Under the pieces are notes generated by a model. That model had not been told where the DNA came from and ran no database searches. It worked only from the letters and a program-made list of their open reading frames with translations. Below are positions 1 through 6,540 of a DNA stretch of 7,574 bases, piece after piece. The DNA is from Chlamydiia bacterium. GTDB taxonomy: Bacteria > Chlamydiota > Chlamydiia > Chlamydiales > FEN-1388. The stretch is taken from the NCBI GenBank assembly GCA_023269335.1, contig JAHFTM010000012.1:8043-15616 (forward strand), read 5' to 3'. The position numbers were made by a program, and so were the translations under genes. The stretch's first letter is position 1, and every line of letters starts with the position of its first letter.

Positions 1-357
1 AGTAGGTTTGCTATTTTCCGCAGTTATGTTCGCGTTGGCAACCATAGCGCTCTGTGCGGCTGTAATAACAACAGAATTCACTTGCGCAGTAGGTGCACCT
101 GTTGATGTTTTTACTTGTAGTTCTGCACTATTTGAACCTTTTTTTGTAGGTAGTGGCAGCTGCTTTACTTGCCTTCCTTTCCAGCAGCATTTACAAAGAT
201 AGGCTCCTGCCACACCAGCGGCAACAGTACCTGTACCGGCTAAAAATAATGTAGCAATATTTGCGCTTGATATAGCGCTATATACTGCTGTAGATGCTAC
301 TCCTGCCGCTGCTCTTACTGCTGTTCCTGCAGCTAAAAACTCAATTCCAAATGACAT
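1..357 (-). CDS. small Ala/Gly-rich membrane protein, unrecognised family (C-terminus off the left edge)
   Basis: The reverse strand is open for 119 codons from the ATG at 357 to the window edge, with no stop. An AAGGAG ribosome-binding site (bases 363-368) lies 5 bases upstream, which strongly supports this start. The protein begins MSFGIEFLAAG, is rich in Ala, Gly, Ser and Thr, and has one convincing hydrophobic segment at about residues 34-54 with repeated small residues. Next comes a cysteine and basic cluster (LCKCCWKGR, residues 54-62), then a polar Ser/Thr/Asn-rich stretch to the edge. There is no charged signal-peptide n-region, so the topology is uncertain; a single-pass or membrane-hairpin protein is most likely. 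I do not recognise the family. It is transcribed in the same direction as the pirin/GMC unit upstream, but a 172-base gap with its own promoter-like elements suggests separate expression. That the frame is coding is well supported; the function is unknown. Confidence 0.72.
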   Translation of the reverse strand, partial: MSFGIEFLAAGTAVRAAAGVASTAVYSAISSANIATLFLAGTGTVAAGVAGAYLCKCCWKGRQVKQLPLPTKKGSNSAELQVKTSTGAPTAQVNSVVITAAQSAMVANANITAENSKPT

Positions 358-396
358 AAAAACTCCTTTTTTCAAGTTATTTACTATATCTTGAGG

Positions 397-426
397 CTTG
401 TACTGTAATTTTTCTTTTTGCGTCAA
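397..426 (-). promoter_or_regulatory. candidate sigma-70 promoter of the small membrane protein gene
   Basis: Read on the minus strand, a TTGACG -35 hexamer (bases 421-426, 5 of 6 matches to consensus) is followed by an 18-base spacer and a TACAAG -10 hexamer (bases 397-402, 4 of 6). Transcription would start near base 390 and give a leader of about 33 bases containing the AAGGAG site. The rest of 358-529 is AT-rich. It holds only a weak 4-bp hairpin (GCAA/TTGC at about 432-445) that could mark the end of the upstream unit. This is a pattern match only. Confidence 0.4.
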
Positions 427-529
427 TTTATGAAATAATAATTAAGTAGTTGCAAGGTGGTTTGCTTCTCTGTTTTTCGGTTATAAAAATCAGACATTGC
501 CTCTTTACATTTTTTAAAATTGCTTTTTT

Positions 530-2179
530 CTATTCCTTAACAAGTTGGCGTGCGATATTTGCGGCGACAAGATAAGCGGCTGCCATGGGGCTTCCATCGG
601 TTGCTTGTGGTACGATTGAATCATCCGCCACAATGAGATTTTTAACGCCATAGACGTGACCAGTTGAGTCGACAACGCCATTTTGATGTAGGGGTGCCAT
701 ACGGCAGTGGCTTTGATAATGCATATTGCTGCCGACAGATTCTTTTATAAAGGCAGATATAAGAGCCGCATCATCAAGAATTGCTGGATTTGGATAGATC
801 AGGCTATAAGTTGGATCAATGCTTTGTAATGCCTTATTAATGGCCTTTACATACACTTGTAAGCCCTGCTGAAAGAGTGAAAAATCTGCAGGGTCACTTA
901 GCATATTCAAATTGATGACAGATGGTTTCAGAGGATTTGCACTATCGATTGAGATGTTGCCGCGGCTTCTTGGTTGGCATAGTTCTAAGAGTGCAATGGT
1001 AATTCCAGGAATGGGATTGGCAGTTGAAATGAGAATCTCTCGTTTTTTCTGATCGCCTCCAGGAGCGGGCAGCCAGGCAATTTGTGAAAAATGTCCATGT
1101 GGGTGTGCTGCCACATCAGTCGGATTGGAAGAAAATACCAGCACGATGCGTGGCTGAGTAGTCAGCCCTTGGCCTACGTTTTGATTATTGAAGATAACAG
1201 GAATGTTCAGCGATTCAAGAAGCTGTTGTGGTCCAATTCCCGAATGTAGTAAGAAAGCACTGCTTTTTACTCCTGCACAAACAATAACGCCTTTGTTGGC
1301 AAAAACCTTTTTCATTTTTCCATTAGATGCGAATTCTACGCCTATAGCTTTAGTGCCTTGCCAGATGGTTTTTAAACCCAAGCTATTAAAAAGTACGCAT
1401 AGTTTTCTGCCGTTGAGGCCTTTGCCATTTGGCGTCATGATCTTTTCATTTAAAAATGTTTTGGGCAAGTTAGTACCAAACTCACCTCTTTTCCCGCTTT
1501 GAGTGTATTGAAATTGTGAAGAAATACCGATTGGTTCATTGGGATCATTATAGTCTATAACAAAGGGAAAGCCAGTTGCCTTGACCATCGCTTTTGTCAC
1601 AGTAAGTGCAACATCCGAGGGATGACGCTCTTGGCATATAGCAAGGGGCCCTTTGAATCCACGTGCTGAGGGGTTAGTAGTTTTGCCTTGGTAGTTTTCC
1701 AGTATTTTGTAAGCTTGTAAAATGCGCTCTTGAGACCATTCAGAGCCGTTTAACGCTTCCCATTCGGCATAAACTTGATTTGTTCCACGGCACCATGCAC
1801 CGGTATTGACGCCACCTTCAGGCAAAGCAAGAGCCCATAAAAGCTGCCGGTTGTCGGCACAGGGTTTGGCAATAGTAGATCCATTGCCTTTTTCATAAAG
1901 AGGTGGGCCAATTAAAGTGCAAAGCACACGTGTCAGTGCATTTGGAGAAAATTTGATTTCTGGAGAGCTTGTTAAGTCTTCTCCACTATGAAGGGCGATG
2001 ACCGATGTTTTTTTATCGTCGGTAAGTTTTTTAGCAAGAGTTGCACCTGCTGTGCCTGCGCCTACAATAACGTAGTCTGCTCGAAGTGTTTTGGGTGTGT
2101 TTTTTGCATGAAGCTCGAGAGTGTGCGATGAGAAAAAAAGAAGACTGGAAAAAAGAACTATGAATCGGTGACAATTCAT
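530..2179 (-). CDS. exported GMC-family FAD oxidoreductase, divergent paralog
   Basis: This 549-residue protein has the glucose-methanol-choline oxidoreductase fold. GMC enzymes oxidise alcohols using non-covalent or covalent FAD; the substrate here cannot be told. Residues 1-25 look like a Sec signal peptide (hydrophobic core FIVLFSSLLFF, possible cleavage after LHA), with no twin-arginine motif. Visible motifs are the dinucleotide fold GAGTAG (G40, G42, G45), a GMC signature-1 region ending CRGTNQVYAEWE (130-141), signature 2 SSAFLLHSGIGP (306-317), the catalytic His in QSHCRMAP (H491), and the C-terminal DDSIVP segment. Several family positions are changed: IALHSG has His64 where the FAD-ribose Glu is expected; LPEGG (119-123) replaces the GGGSS turn; TTQP replaces the usual xxHP near 341-343; and Ser530 (DGSP) sits where Asn or His normally pairs with the catalytic His. 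The start follows a TGAGGT site (2185-2190). It lies 49 bases after the pirin gene, probably in one operon. It may have unusual chemistry or be partly degenerate. Confidence 0.9.
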   Translation of the reverse strand: MNCHRFIVLFSSLLFFSSHTLELHAKNTPKTLRADYVIVGAGTAGATLAKKLTDDKKTSVIALHSGEDLTSSPEIKFSPNALTRVLCTLIGPPLYEKGNGSTIAKPCADNRQLLWALALPEGGVNTGAWCRGTNQVYAEWEALNGSEWSQERILQAYKILENYQGKTTNPSARGFKGPLAICQERHPSDVALTVTKAMVKATGFPFVIDYNDPNEPIGISSQFQYTQSGKRGEFGTNLPKTFLNEKIMTPNGKGLNGRKLCVLFNSLGLKTIWQGTKAIGVEFASNGKMKKVFANKGVIVCAGVKSSAFLLHSGIGPQQLLESLNIPVIFNNQNVGQGLTTQPRIVLVFSSNPTDVAAHPHGHFSQIAWLPAPGGDQKKREILISTANPIPGITIALLELCQPRSRGNISIDSANPLKPSVINLNMLSDPADFSLFQQGLQVYVKAINKALQSIDPTYSLIYPNPAILDDAALISAFIKESVGSNMHYQSHCRMAPLHQNGVVDSTGHVYGVKNLIVADDSIVPQATDGSPMAAAYLVAANIARQLVKE

Positions 2180-2228
2180 CGCTTACCTCACTAGTTTTCC
2201 ATGTGAATAAAGGGATCATACACTTTAT

Positions 2229-2939
2229 TTATTTAAGATCAAAGAACAAGAGTCGCGAAGCTGAATGAGCGGTGAGTTTTATGTCTGTTTTTGGATCGAT
2301 TGCCACACCATCACCTGCTTGTATTGTGTCTTGTCCTATGCCATCAGTAAGTGTGAGTTGGCCATCAATTACCTGCAGCCAACCATAGCGATTAGCTAAA
2401 AGTCTTTTGTTGGCGGCTTTCCCCTCTTGTAAAGAGAGGGCATAAATAGCTATATCTTGCTGAATCTGAAGGCTATTTTCAGGGCCATTATTTTTTGCTA
2501 AAAGGAGCCATTGGTTATTTGCTGTTGGCAAGTTTGTCACTTGTTGATAGCGCGGTGTTATTCCTTTTTTATCAGGAAAAATCCAGATCTGAAGAAAATG
2601 GACAGGGTCTGTTTTTGATGGGTTGAATTCGCTGTGGGTGATCCCCGATCCTGCGCTCATAGCTTGCACTTGGCCGGCATGAAGAACAGATTGAGTCCCC
2701 GTGCTATCTTGGTGGCCTAAAGCGCCTTCCAAAACGATGCTAATGATTTCCATGTCTTTATGAGCATGGGCAGGAAATCCCTGTCCAGAGGCGATGCGGT
2801 CTTCATTGATCACACGAAGGTCACGAAAGCCCATAAAATTTGAGTCGTAGTAGTCACCAAAAGAGAAGGTGTGATAGCTCTTCAACCAGCCATGGTCAAA
2901 AAACTTACGTTCGAGGCTTTTTCTTATTTTGTAGGCCAT
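2229..2939 (-). CDS. yhhW: pirin-family bicupin (YhhW-like, quercetin 2,3-dioxygenase type)
   Basis: This 236-residue protein matches the YhhW branch of the pirin family in length and motifs: the N-terminal DHGWLKSYHTFSFGDY, then FRDLRVINED, FPAHAHKDMEI and GSGITHSEFNPS. The expected metal ligands of the N-terminal cupin are all present: H58, H60, H102 and E104, one residue offset from those described for Escherichia coli YhhW. The C-terminal cupin (about 130-236) has no such ligand set, as is usual for the family. Members bind iron or other metals, and some show quercetinase activity in vitro; the physiological substrate is generally unknown. It has no signal peptide, so it is cytoplasmic. 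An AAGGAA element (2949-2954) precedes the ATG with about 10 bases of spacing. It is the first gene of a likely two-gene unit with the GMC oxidoreductase and faces a second GMC gene across a 274-base divergent spacer, so a shared role in oxidation or detoxification is plausible but inferred. Confidence 0.93.
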   Translation of the reverse strand: MAYKIRKSLERKFFDHGWLKSYHTFSFGDYYDSNFMGFRDLRVINEDRIASGQGFPAHAHKDMEIISIVLEGALGHQDSTGTQSVLHAGQVQAMSAGSGITHSEFNPSKTDPVHFLQIWIFPDKKGITPRYQQVTNLPTANNQWLLLAKNNGPENSLQIQQDIAIYALSLQEGKAANKRLLANRYGWLQVIDGQLTLTDGIGQDTIQAGDGVAIDPKTDIKLTAHSASRLLFFDLK

Positions 2940-2973
2940 AGCTTGTGATTCCTTAGTTTAAGGGGTGAAGATG

Positions 2974-3001
2974 ACAGCTCTCTTTATTTATTGAAAGCTG
3001 T
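2974..3001. repeat. imperfect inverted repeat in the divergent spacer
   Basis: ACAGCTCTC (2974-2982) and GAAAGCTGT (2993-3001) form a 9-bp inverted repeat with one mismatch, separated by a 10-base T/A-only loop. It lies 35-62 bases upstream of the pirin start, in the 274-base region between the divergently transcribed pirin and GMC genes (2940-3213). It could be an operator or a hairpin in the pirin leader. No T-run follows on the plus strand, which argues against a simple terminator. I could not assign convincing -35/-10 pairs for either divergent gene; a TTGACT at 3002-3007 has no fitting -10 partner. The remainder of the spacer (3008-3200) holds nothing I can name. Confidence 0.4.
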
Positions 3002-3213
3002 TTGACTTGGTAAAAATAGAAATGGGAGCGGATGATTCTTGTGTGGCTGTGAGAGGGAAGAGAAAAATTTCACTTGTTGTCATTTTGTTCTATTCATTGC
3101 AAGAAAAGAGCAAACAGGATATGCGAATTGAAACAGCGAGGCTTATTCAGGAGAATTTTGTTTTGGGAAAACCCGTCTACAAAAACTCTTAGTAGTCCAA
3201 ATGGAGACCAAAT

Positions 3214-5010
3214 ATGAAATTCAAATATAGTGCATGCGCTTTACTAATTGCTACAGCAAACCTTTTCGGAGATCAATCCAACAGAGTAATCGCCAAGGAA
3301 AAAACCTTCGAGGCTGATATCATAGTCTTGGGTGGGGGAGCTGCAGGTTGCGTATTGATGAACAAGCTATCGAAAAATGGGCACTTTTCAGTATTAGGCA
3401 TAGAGGCAGGTCCAAATGTAACGAGTGATCCGGAAATAGAGGCTGTGGGTCTTCCAGCACTTTTATTACCAGCGACAGCAGCCTACAAGTATTTTTGGTG
3501 GGGCTGGAGTCAAACCAAGCCGCAGCCAATGCTCAATGGACGAGTAGGTGGTGACTGGATAACAGGGATGATGTTAGGTGGTGGCTCATCGGTGAACGGA
3601 TTATATTATGGTCGAGGCTCAGATGCTGTATACTCACGTTGGGAAGGAATTTCGGGAAGCAGCAATTGGAGTCTGAGCAAAATCTTGAAGACCTTTAATG
3701 CTCTTGAGAACTACGAAGGCTTAACAATTACATCGGGAGCACGAGGAACAAAAGGGCCAGTACACATCTTACAAACACCTACAGTGTCGCAACTGACGCT
3801 TAACACCCTCTTGCCTGTTACTCAGGCAGCATTTCCTGGGATTCCAACGGTGGTAGACTATAATGATCCGACGGTTGAGAATTGCCTCGATATGCGCACA
3901 CAGTGGCTGATTGATTCATCAGGTACCAAGCGAGTAAGTAGCGCCACAGCATTTTTGAATCAGAAGGTGATGACAAAAGGTGGTCACGGAGTGAACGGGC
4001 ATAAACTGCACGTGCTCTTTGATGCTGTAGTTGAGAGAATAGTCTTTGACAAACATAGACGTGCCAAAAAAGTAAAATTCATCAAGAACGGTCAACACTG
4101 TGAAGCCATCGCGAAAAAAGCAGTTATTGTAGCAAGCGGCATCAACAGTAGCAAGATACTTCAGCTTTCCGGTATAGGATCGAAAAAAACGCTCAAGAAG
4201 GCAGGAATCAAACCAGTATTCATCAATAGGAATGTGGGCAGGCACCTACAAAACCATCCGTTGATCTCCATCACTATGCTTGCAGATCCTGCTGATAACG
4301 GCATACCAGCTGGAGCACCCTATGCATTTACCATCCATAATGTCTATTTACCGGTAGTTGGAGGTAGTGCAAGTGATCCAAGAATGTTACAGATTTTATT
4401 CGAATACGTTCCTGCCAGTACCTTGATACCAAATCCACTCCTTATCATTGGATTTGAACTTTTAAATCCAAAAAGTGAGGGAAAAGTTGCCATTCAAAGC
4501 GGCGATCCATTTCAGATTGCTGCAGCAAGTGATGGTGTATACCAAGATCCTGTAGACCTGACGAACATGATGAATGCTATCAAGGTTTATATTCGCAGTT
4601 TGCTTGAACAGCTTGCTCTCGTCAACCCATCATCGCCTTACTATAAACCCATTGTAATAGATCCCATCAATGCAGTCATCTTTGCTGGCTATAGCGATGA
4701 ATCAGTTAAGTCGTACGTGAAAAATAACACCAATCTTGGAAAAGACTCGCGCCATTTTACATCTCACTGTAAAATGGCACCTCTGAAAGAGGGGGGTGTG
4801 GTAAACGGCAATCTACGTGTTCATGGCACAAAGAACTGTTTTGTAGTGGACAACTCTATCTGTCCGGTAATTCCTGATATCAATACCACTGCATCTGCTC
4901 TGATGATTGGACTACGAGGGAGCGAAATTATAAAACATGTCTTGCGTGATGAAAAATCAAAAGATTTGTCAGAAGTAAAACTTCAACCCAAGACGGCACA
5001 TTCCCAATGA
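3214..5010 (+). CDS. exported GMC-family FAD oxidoreductase
   Basis: This 598-residue protein is a GMC oxidoreductase with the key motifs in place. The N-terminus (MKFKYSACALLIATANLF) is a Sec-like signal sequence without twin arginines, so the enzyme probably acts outside the cytoplasm. In order come the FAD dinucleotide motif GGGAAG (40-45), the ribose-binding Glu in GIEAG (E64), signature 1 MLGGGSSVNGLYYGRG (120-135), GRHLQNHP (342-349), signature 2 SSKILQLSGIG (312-322), the catalytic His in TSHCKMAP (H518), and the partner Asn in PDINTTAS (N557). A GGAG site (3203-3206) lies 7 bases before the ATG. It shares many family-internal stretches with the minus-strand paralog (DYNDP, ALENYEG/ILENYQG, TAFLNQKVMT/KTFLNEKIMT, the SHC-MAPL segment), so the two arose by duplication. 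The last 20 or so residues are a polar tail beyond the usual GMC end. The substrate is unknown; an alcohol or sterol-like compound is possible, but nothing in the sequence decides it. Confidence 0.93.
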   Translation: MKFKYSACALLIATANLFGDQSNRVIAKEKTFEADIIVLGGGAAGCVLMNKLSKNGHFSVLGIEAGPNVTSDPEIEAVGLPALLLPATAAYKYFWWGWSQTKPQPMLNGRVGGDWITGMMLGGGSSVNGLYYGRGSDAVYSRWEGISGSSNWSLSKILKTFNALENYEGLTITSGARGTKGPVHILQTPTVSQLTLNTLLPVTQAAFPGIPTVVDYNDPTVENCLDMRTQWLIDSSGTKRVSSATAFLNQKVMTKGGHGVNGHKLHVLFDAVVERIVFDKHRRAKKVKFIKNGQHCEAIAKKAVIVASGINSSKILQLSGIGSKKTLKKAGIKPVFINRNVGRHLQNHPLISITMLADPADNGIPAGAPYAFTIHNVYLPVVGGSASDPRMLQILFEYVPASTLIPNPLLIIGFELLNPKSEGKVAIQSGDPFQIAAASDGVYQDPVDLTNMMNAIKVYIRSLLEQLALVNPSSPYYKPIVIDPINAVIFAGYSDESVKSYVKNNTNLGKDSRHFTSHCKMAPLKEGGVVNGNLRVHGTKNCFVVDNSICPVIPDINTTASALMIGLRGSEIIKHVLRDEKSKDLSEVKLQPKTAHSQ

Positions 5011-5052
5011 CATAAATAGTATTGTCTTATTGCCATGAGCGTCTTTTTTTTG
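4990..5052 (+). terminator. weak candidate intrinsic terminator after the second GMC gene
   Basis: AAGACG (4990-4995) can pair with CGTCTT (5040-5045), helped by GGC/GCC inside, and a run of eight to nine T follows (5044-5052). The loop is long (about 44 bases), and the stem begins inside the last codons of the gene, so the fold may not be stable. The T-run is the strongest part of the evidence. Confidence 0.25.
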
Positions 5053-5103
5053 GTGGTGGGTAATATTTAACAGTATAGTTTTGGGTAAATTCTTAAGCAA
5101 TCA

Positions 5104-5132
5104 TTTATTTGTAATTTTACATACTGTATATT
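5104..5132 (+). promoter_or_regulatory. candidate promoter of the first tandem gene
   Basis: TTTATT (5104-5109), a 17-base spacer and TATATT (5127-5132) form a weak sigma-70-like promoter. The same arrangement (TTTATT, 17 bases, TATAAT) stands in front of the second tandem gene, and this is the main support. The -10 lies in ATACTGTATA, which both copies share. A short inverted repeat CTGTA-N4-TACAG (5124-5137) overlaps the -10 here but is not kept in the second copy. The leader ends in a GAGG ribosome-binding site (5167-5170), 5 bases before the ATG. Confidence 0.45.
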
Positions 5133-5152
5133 TACAGCTAAATATATATTAG

Positions 5153-6001
5153 TTAATAATAATTATGAGGTTTTTATGTTGCCATCTTCATCCAGCTCAT
5201 CTTTATATGCGGCTGACTTGTACATGGCCGAGAGATTTGCACAACTTACGATGGCATCTGCAGCACAAGTCACAAGCAGTCAACCTGCAAGACCGCTAGT
5301 GCAAGCCTGCATAACATACGGTCACTTTCCAGATGCTGTTGCAGAACTTGTAGAGCAGTATGTTACAGTCTACAAGACAACTCTATTTTTCAATACCTTG
5401 GATTTTGTTTACTACCAACTACCTAATGGAAAGCCAGATCCTCAGCAACCCTGTACGGCGGCAACAGAAATAATGGATAGACGTCGTTTTGTTTCTCAAA
5501 AAGGTGCCGATTGTGCCCATACGAGTGCCTACTATGCCTTTAATATGATCCGCTTTCGAATTGGTAAAAATCCAATACCTGACTTTCAAGAAGCTAGAGA
5601 AACAGAAGAACGGGTGTCTGATTATCGTAGAGCTCTTGCAAAGATGCACGCTCTCGTCAAATCAGATCCTCGAGAACATAAAAGATCTAGTCTCCCTCTT
5701 CTGGATATATGGTTTCTAAAAGATGCGCGTGCGCCTATAGACAAGGTTTTTCAGATGATGGGAACAGCACTTCCTCGAGGTCTTACTTGGGAATCATTTG
5801 CAGAGTTAATAAAGACAGATATTGTGCCCGCGCTTGGTAGCAGTCTGAATAAAGTTATGTCTGGTATGATGGCGCAACAGTATGAATTAACTAAATCACA
5901 ATGGCGTGGTGCAACTGATACTATGGATGCACATCATATTACGCAACTCATTGAGGAATTGCGAAGAACAGGACCGCTTGTTGTACTGGGAAGTTTTGGT
6001 C
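5153..6001 (+). repeat. tandem duplication, copy 1 (leader plus coding part)
   Basis: The segment from TTAATAATAATT in the leader through codon 275 aligns with 6705-7574. Identity is uneven: it is high at the leader and in roughly codons 40-135, lower in codons 136-235 (about 83% over the last 120 bases before 5881, counted by eye), then perfect over 5881-6001. Copy 2 has an 18-base insertion near the N-terminus and a 3-base insertion in the middle. True repeat ends to the right are unknown because copy 2 is cut by the window. Confidence 0.9.
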
Positions 6002-6540
6002 GTTCTTGCTATTCCATACCACCACGACCATTGCTTGAATTACCAATAGAGGGCTGTCAATTATTAGGCTGGGAGCCTAAAGCAAAGCATAGAAAGTTGC
6101 CAGATGAAACGCCTCCTCAAGCAATCACTATTGTTGGAGCACGAAAAGAAGGAGAGCAAGAATATGTCTATTACGTAGACCCTTTCGATGCAAGCGATTC
6201 TGCTTGTGAGGCTCTAAGAAAAGTGTATCAAATTTCTTATGCTTTCTTAATAAAAAATGTAGTTGAATTTGAGCCAGGGCTCTTTGCTTATGCAGCAAGA
6301 GTCAGCCCAAATGTAAAAGAACTACCTTCCTCTAACTCTTCGAAAGAAGAACCTCTAGCATCAGCTGCTAGGAGTAGCTCATCTCAAAGTTCTGATCAAG
6401 AAGCCTCTTCTAGTTCTAGTGCTCCAAAAGCAGGAAGAGCACGTGTAAAAGCAAAAAGAAAGGAAAAGCGAGTAGCAGCACGAGCTGTTGCTAGTTCAAA
6501 CCAAACAGCTTCCTCTTCAGCTAGTGTAAGTGAAAAATAG
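5176..6540 (+). CDS. Ser-rich protein with a papain-like/C39-like peptidase arrangement, possible secreted effector
   Basis: I cannot name the family of this 454-residue protein. It starts with a serine run (MLPSSSSSS) and has no signal peptide. The middle shows the motif order of papain-like/C39-like cysteine peptidases: SQKGADCAHTSAYYA with Q108 and C113 (oxyanion Gln and nucleophile candidates); ELRRTGPLVVLGSFG (261-275), like the GP-hydrophobic strand of the fold; then QAITIVGARK (315-324) and YVYYVDPFD (330-338), like the usual HAVxIVG...VxDP. The residue where the catalytic His is expected is Gln315, so this copy may be inactive, or another His (for example H305) may serve. The C-terminus (about 384-454) is disordered and Ser-rich, with a basic patch GRARVKAKRKEKR (420-432) resembling a eukaryotic nuclear localisation signal. 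GAGG at 5167-5170 decides the ATG start, and the conserved paralog leader supports it. A role as a host-directed protein is inference from composition. The tail is followed by a frameshifted coding-like extension. Confidence 0.85.
   Translation: MLPSSSSSSLYAADLYMAERFAQLTMASAAQVTSSQPARPLVQACITYGHFPDAVAELVEQYVTVYKTTLFFNTLDFVYYQLPNGKPDPQQPCTAATEIMDRRRFVSQKGADCAHTSAYYAFNMIRFRIGKNPIPDFQEARETEERVSDYRRALAKMHALVKSDPREHKRSSLPLLDIWFLKDARAPIDKVFQMMGTALPRGLTWESFAELIKTDIVPALGSSLNKVMSGMMAQQYELTKSQWRGATDTMDAHHITQLIEELRRTGPLVVLGSFGRSCYSIPPRPLLELPIEGCQLLGWEPKAKHRKLPDETPPQAITIVGARKEGEQEYVYYVDPFDASDSACEALRKVYQISYAFLIKNVVEFEPGLFAYAARVSPNVKELPSSNSSKEEPLASAARSSSSQSSDQEASSSSSAPKAGRARVKAKRKEKRVAARAVASSNQTASSSASVSEK
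5881..6001 (+). repeat. 121-base block identical to 7454-7574
   Basis: All 121 bases match the second tandem copy exactly, up to the window edge. The 120 bases just upstream differ at about 20 positions by my count. The abrupt change at 5880/5881 marks a likely recombination or gene-conversion boundary. The block encodes YELTKSQWRGATDTMDAHH and the GPLVVLGSFG strand. Confidence 0.92.

Noticed and set aside
8..202. A plus-strand open frame opposite the left-edge membrane protein gene
   Set aside because: The minus strand has a far better start with AAGGAG and a coherent membrane protein; this is its antisense shadow.
1188..1502. Plus-strand open frame inside the first GMC gene
   Set aside because: It is antisense to the conserved signature-2 region of the GMC gene and has no independent support.
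2031..2219. A minus-strand open frame overlapping the start of the first GMC gene in another frame
   Set aside because: Most of it lies inside the signal-peptide and FAD-motif region of the GMC gene, and it has no features of its own.
3007..3192. A 61-codon plus-strand open frame in the divergent spacer, starting with TTG
   Set aside because: It has a rare start codon with no ribosome-binding site and no recognisable protein features; it is more likely chance.
3320..4245. Minus-strand open frames inside the second GMC gene
   Set aside because: They are antisense shadows of a clear family member.
5124..5137. LexA-box-like CTGTA-N4-TACAG
   Set aside because: Spacing between CTG and CAG is 8 rather than the 10 of the enterobacterial LexA site, and the right half is not conserved before the second copy.
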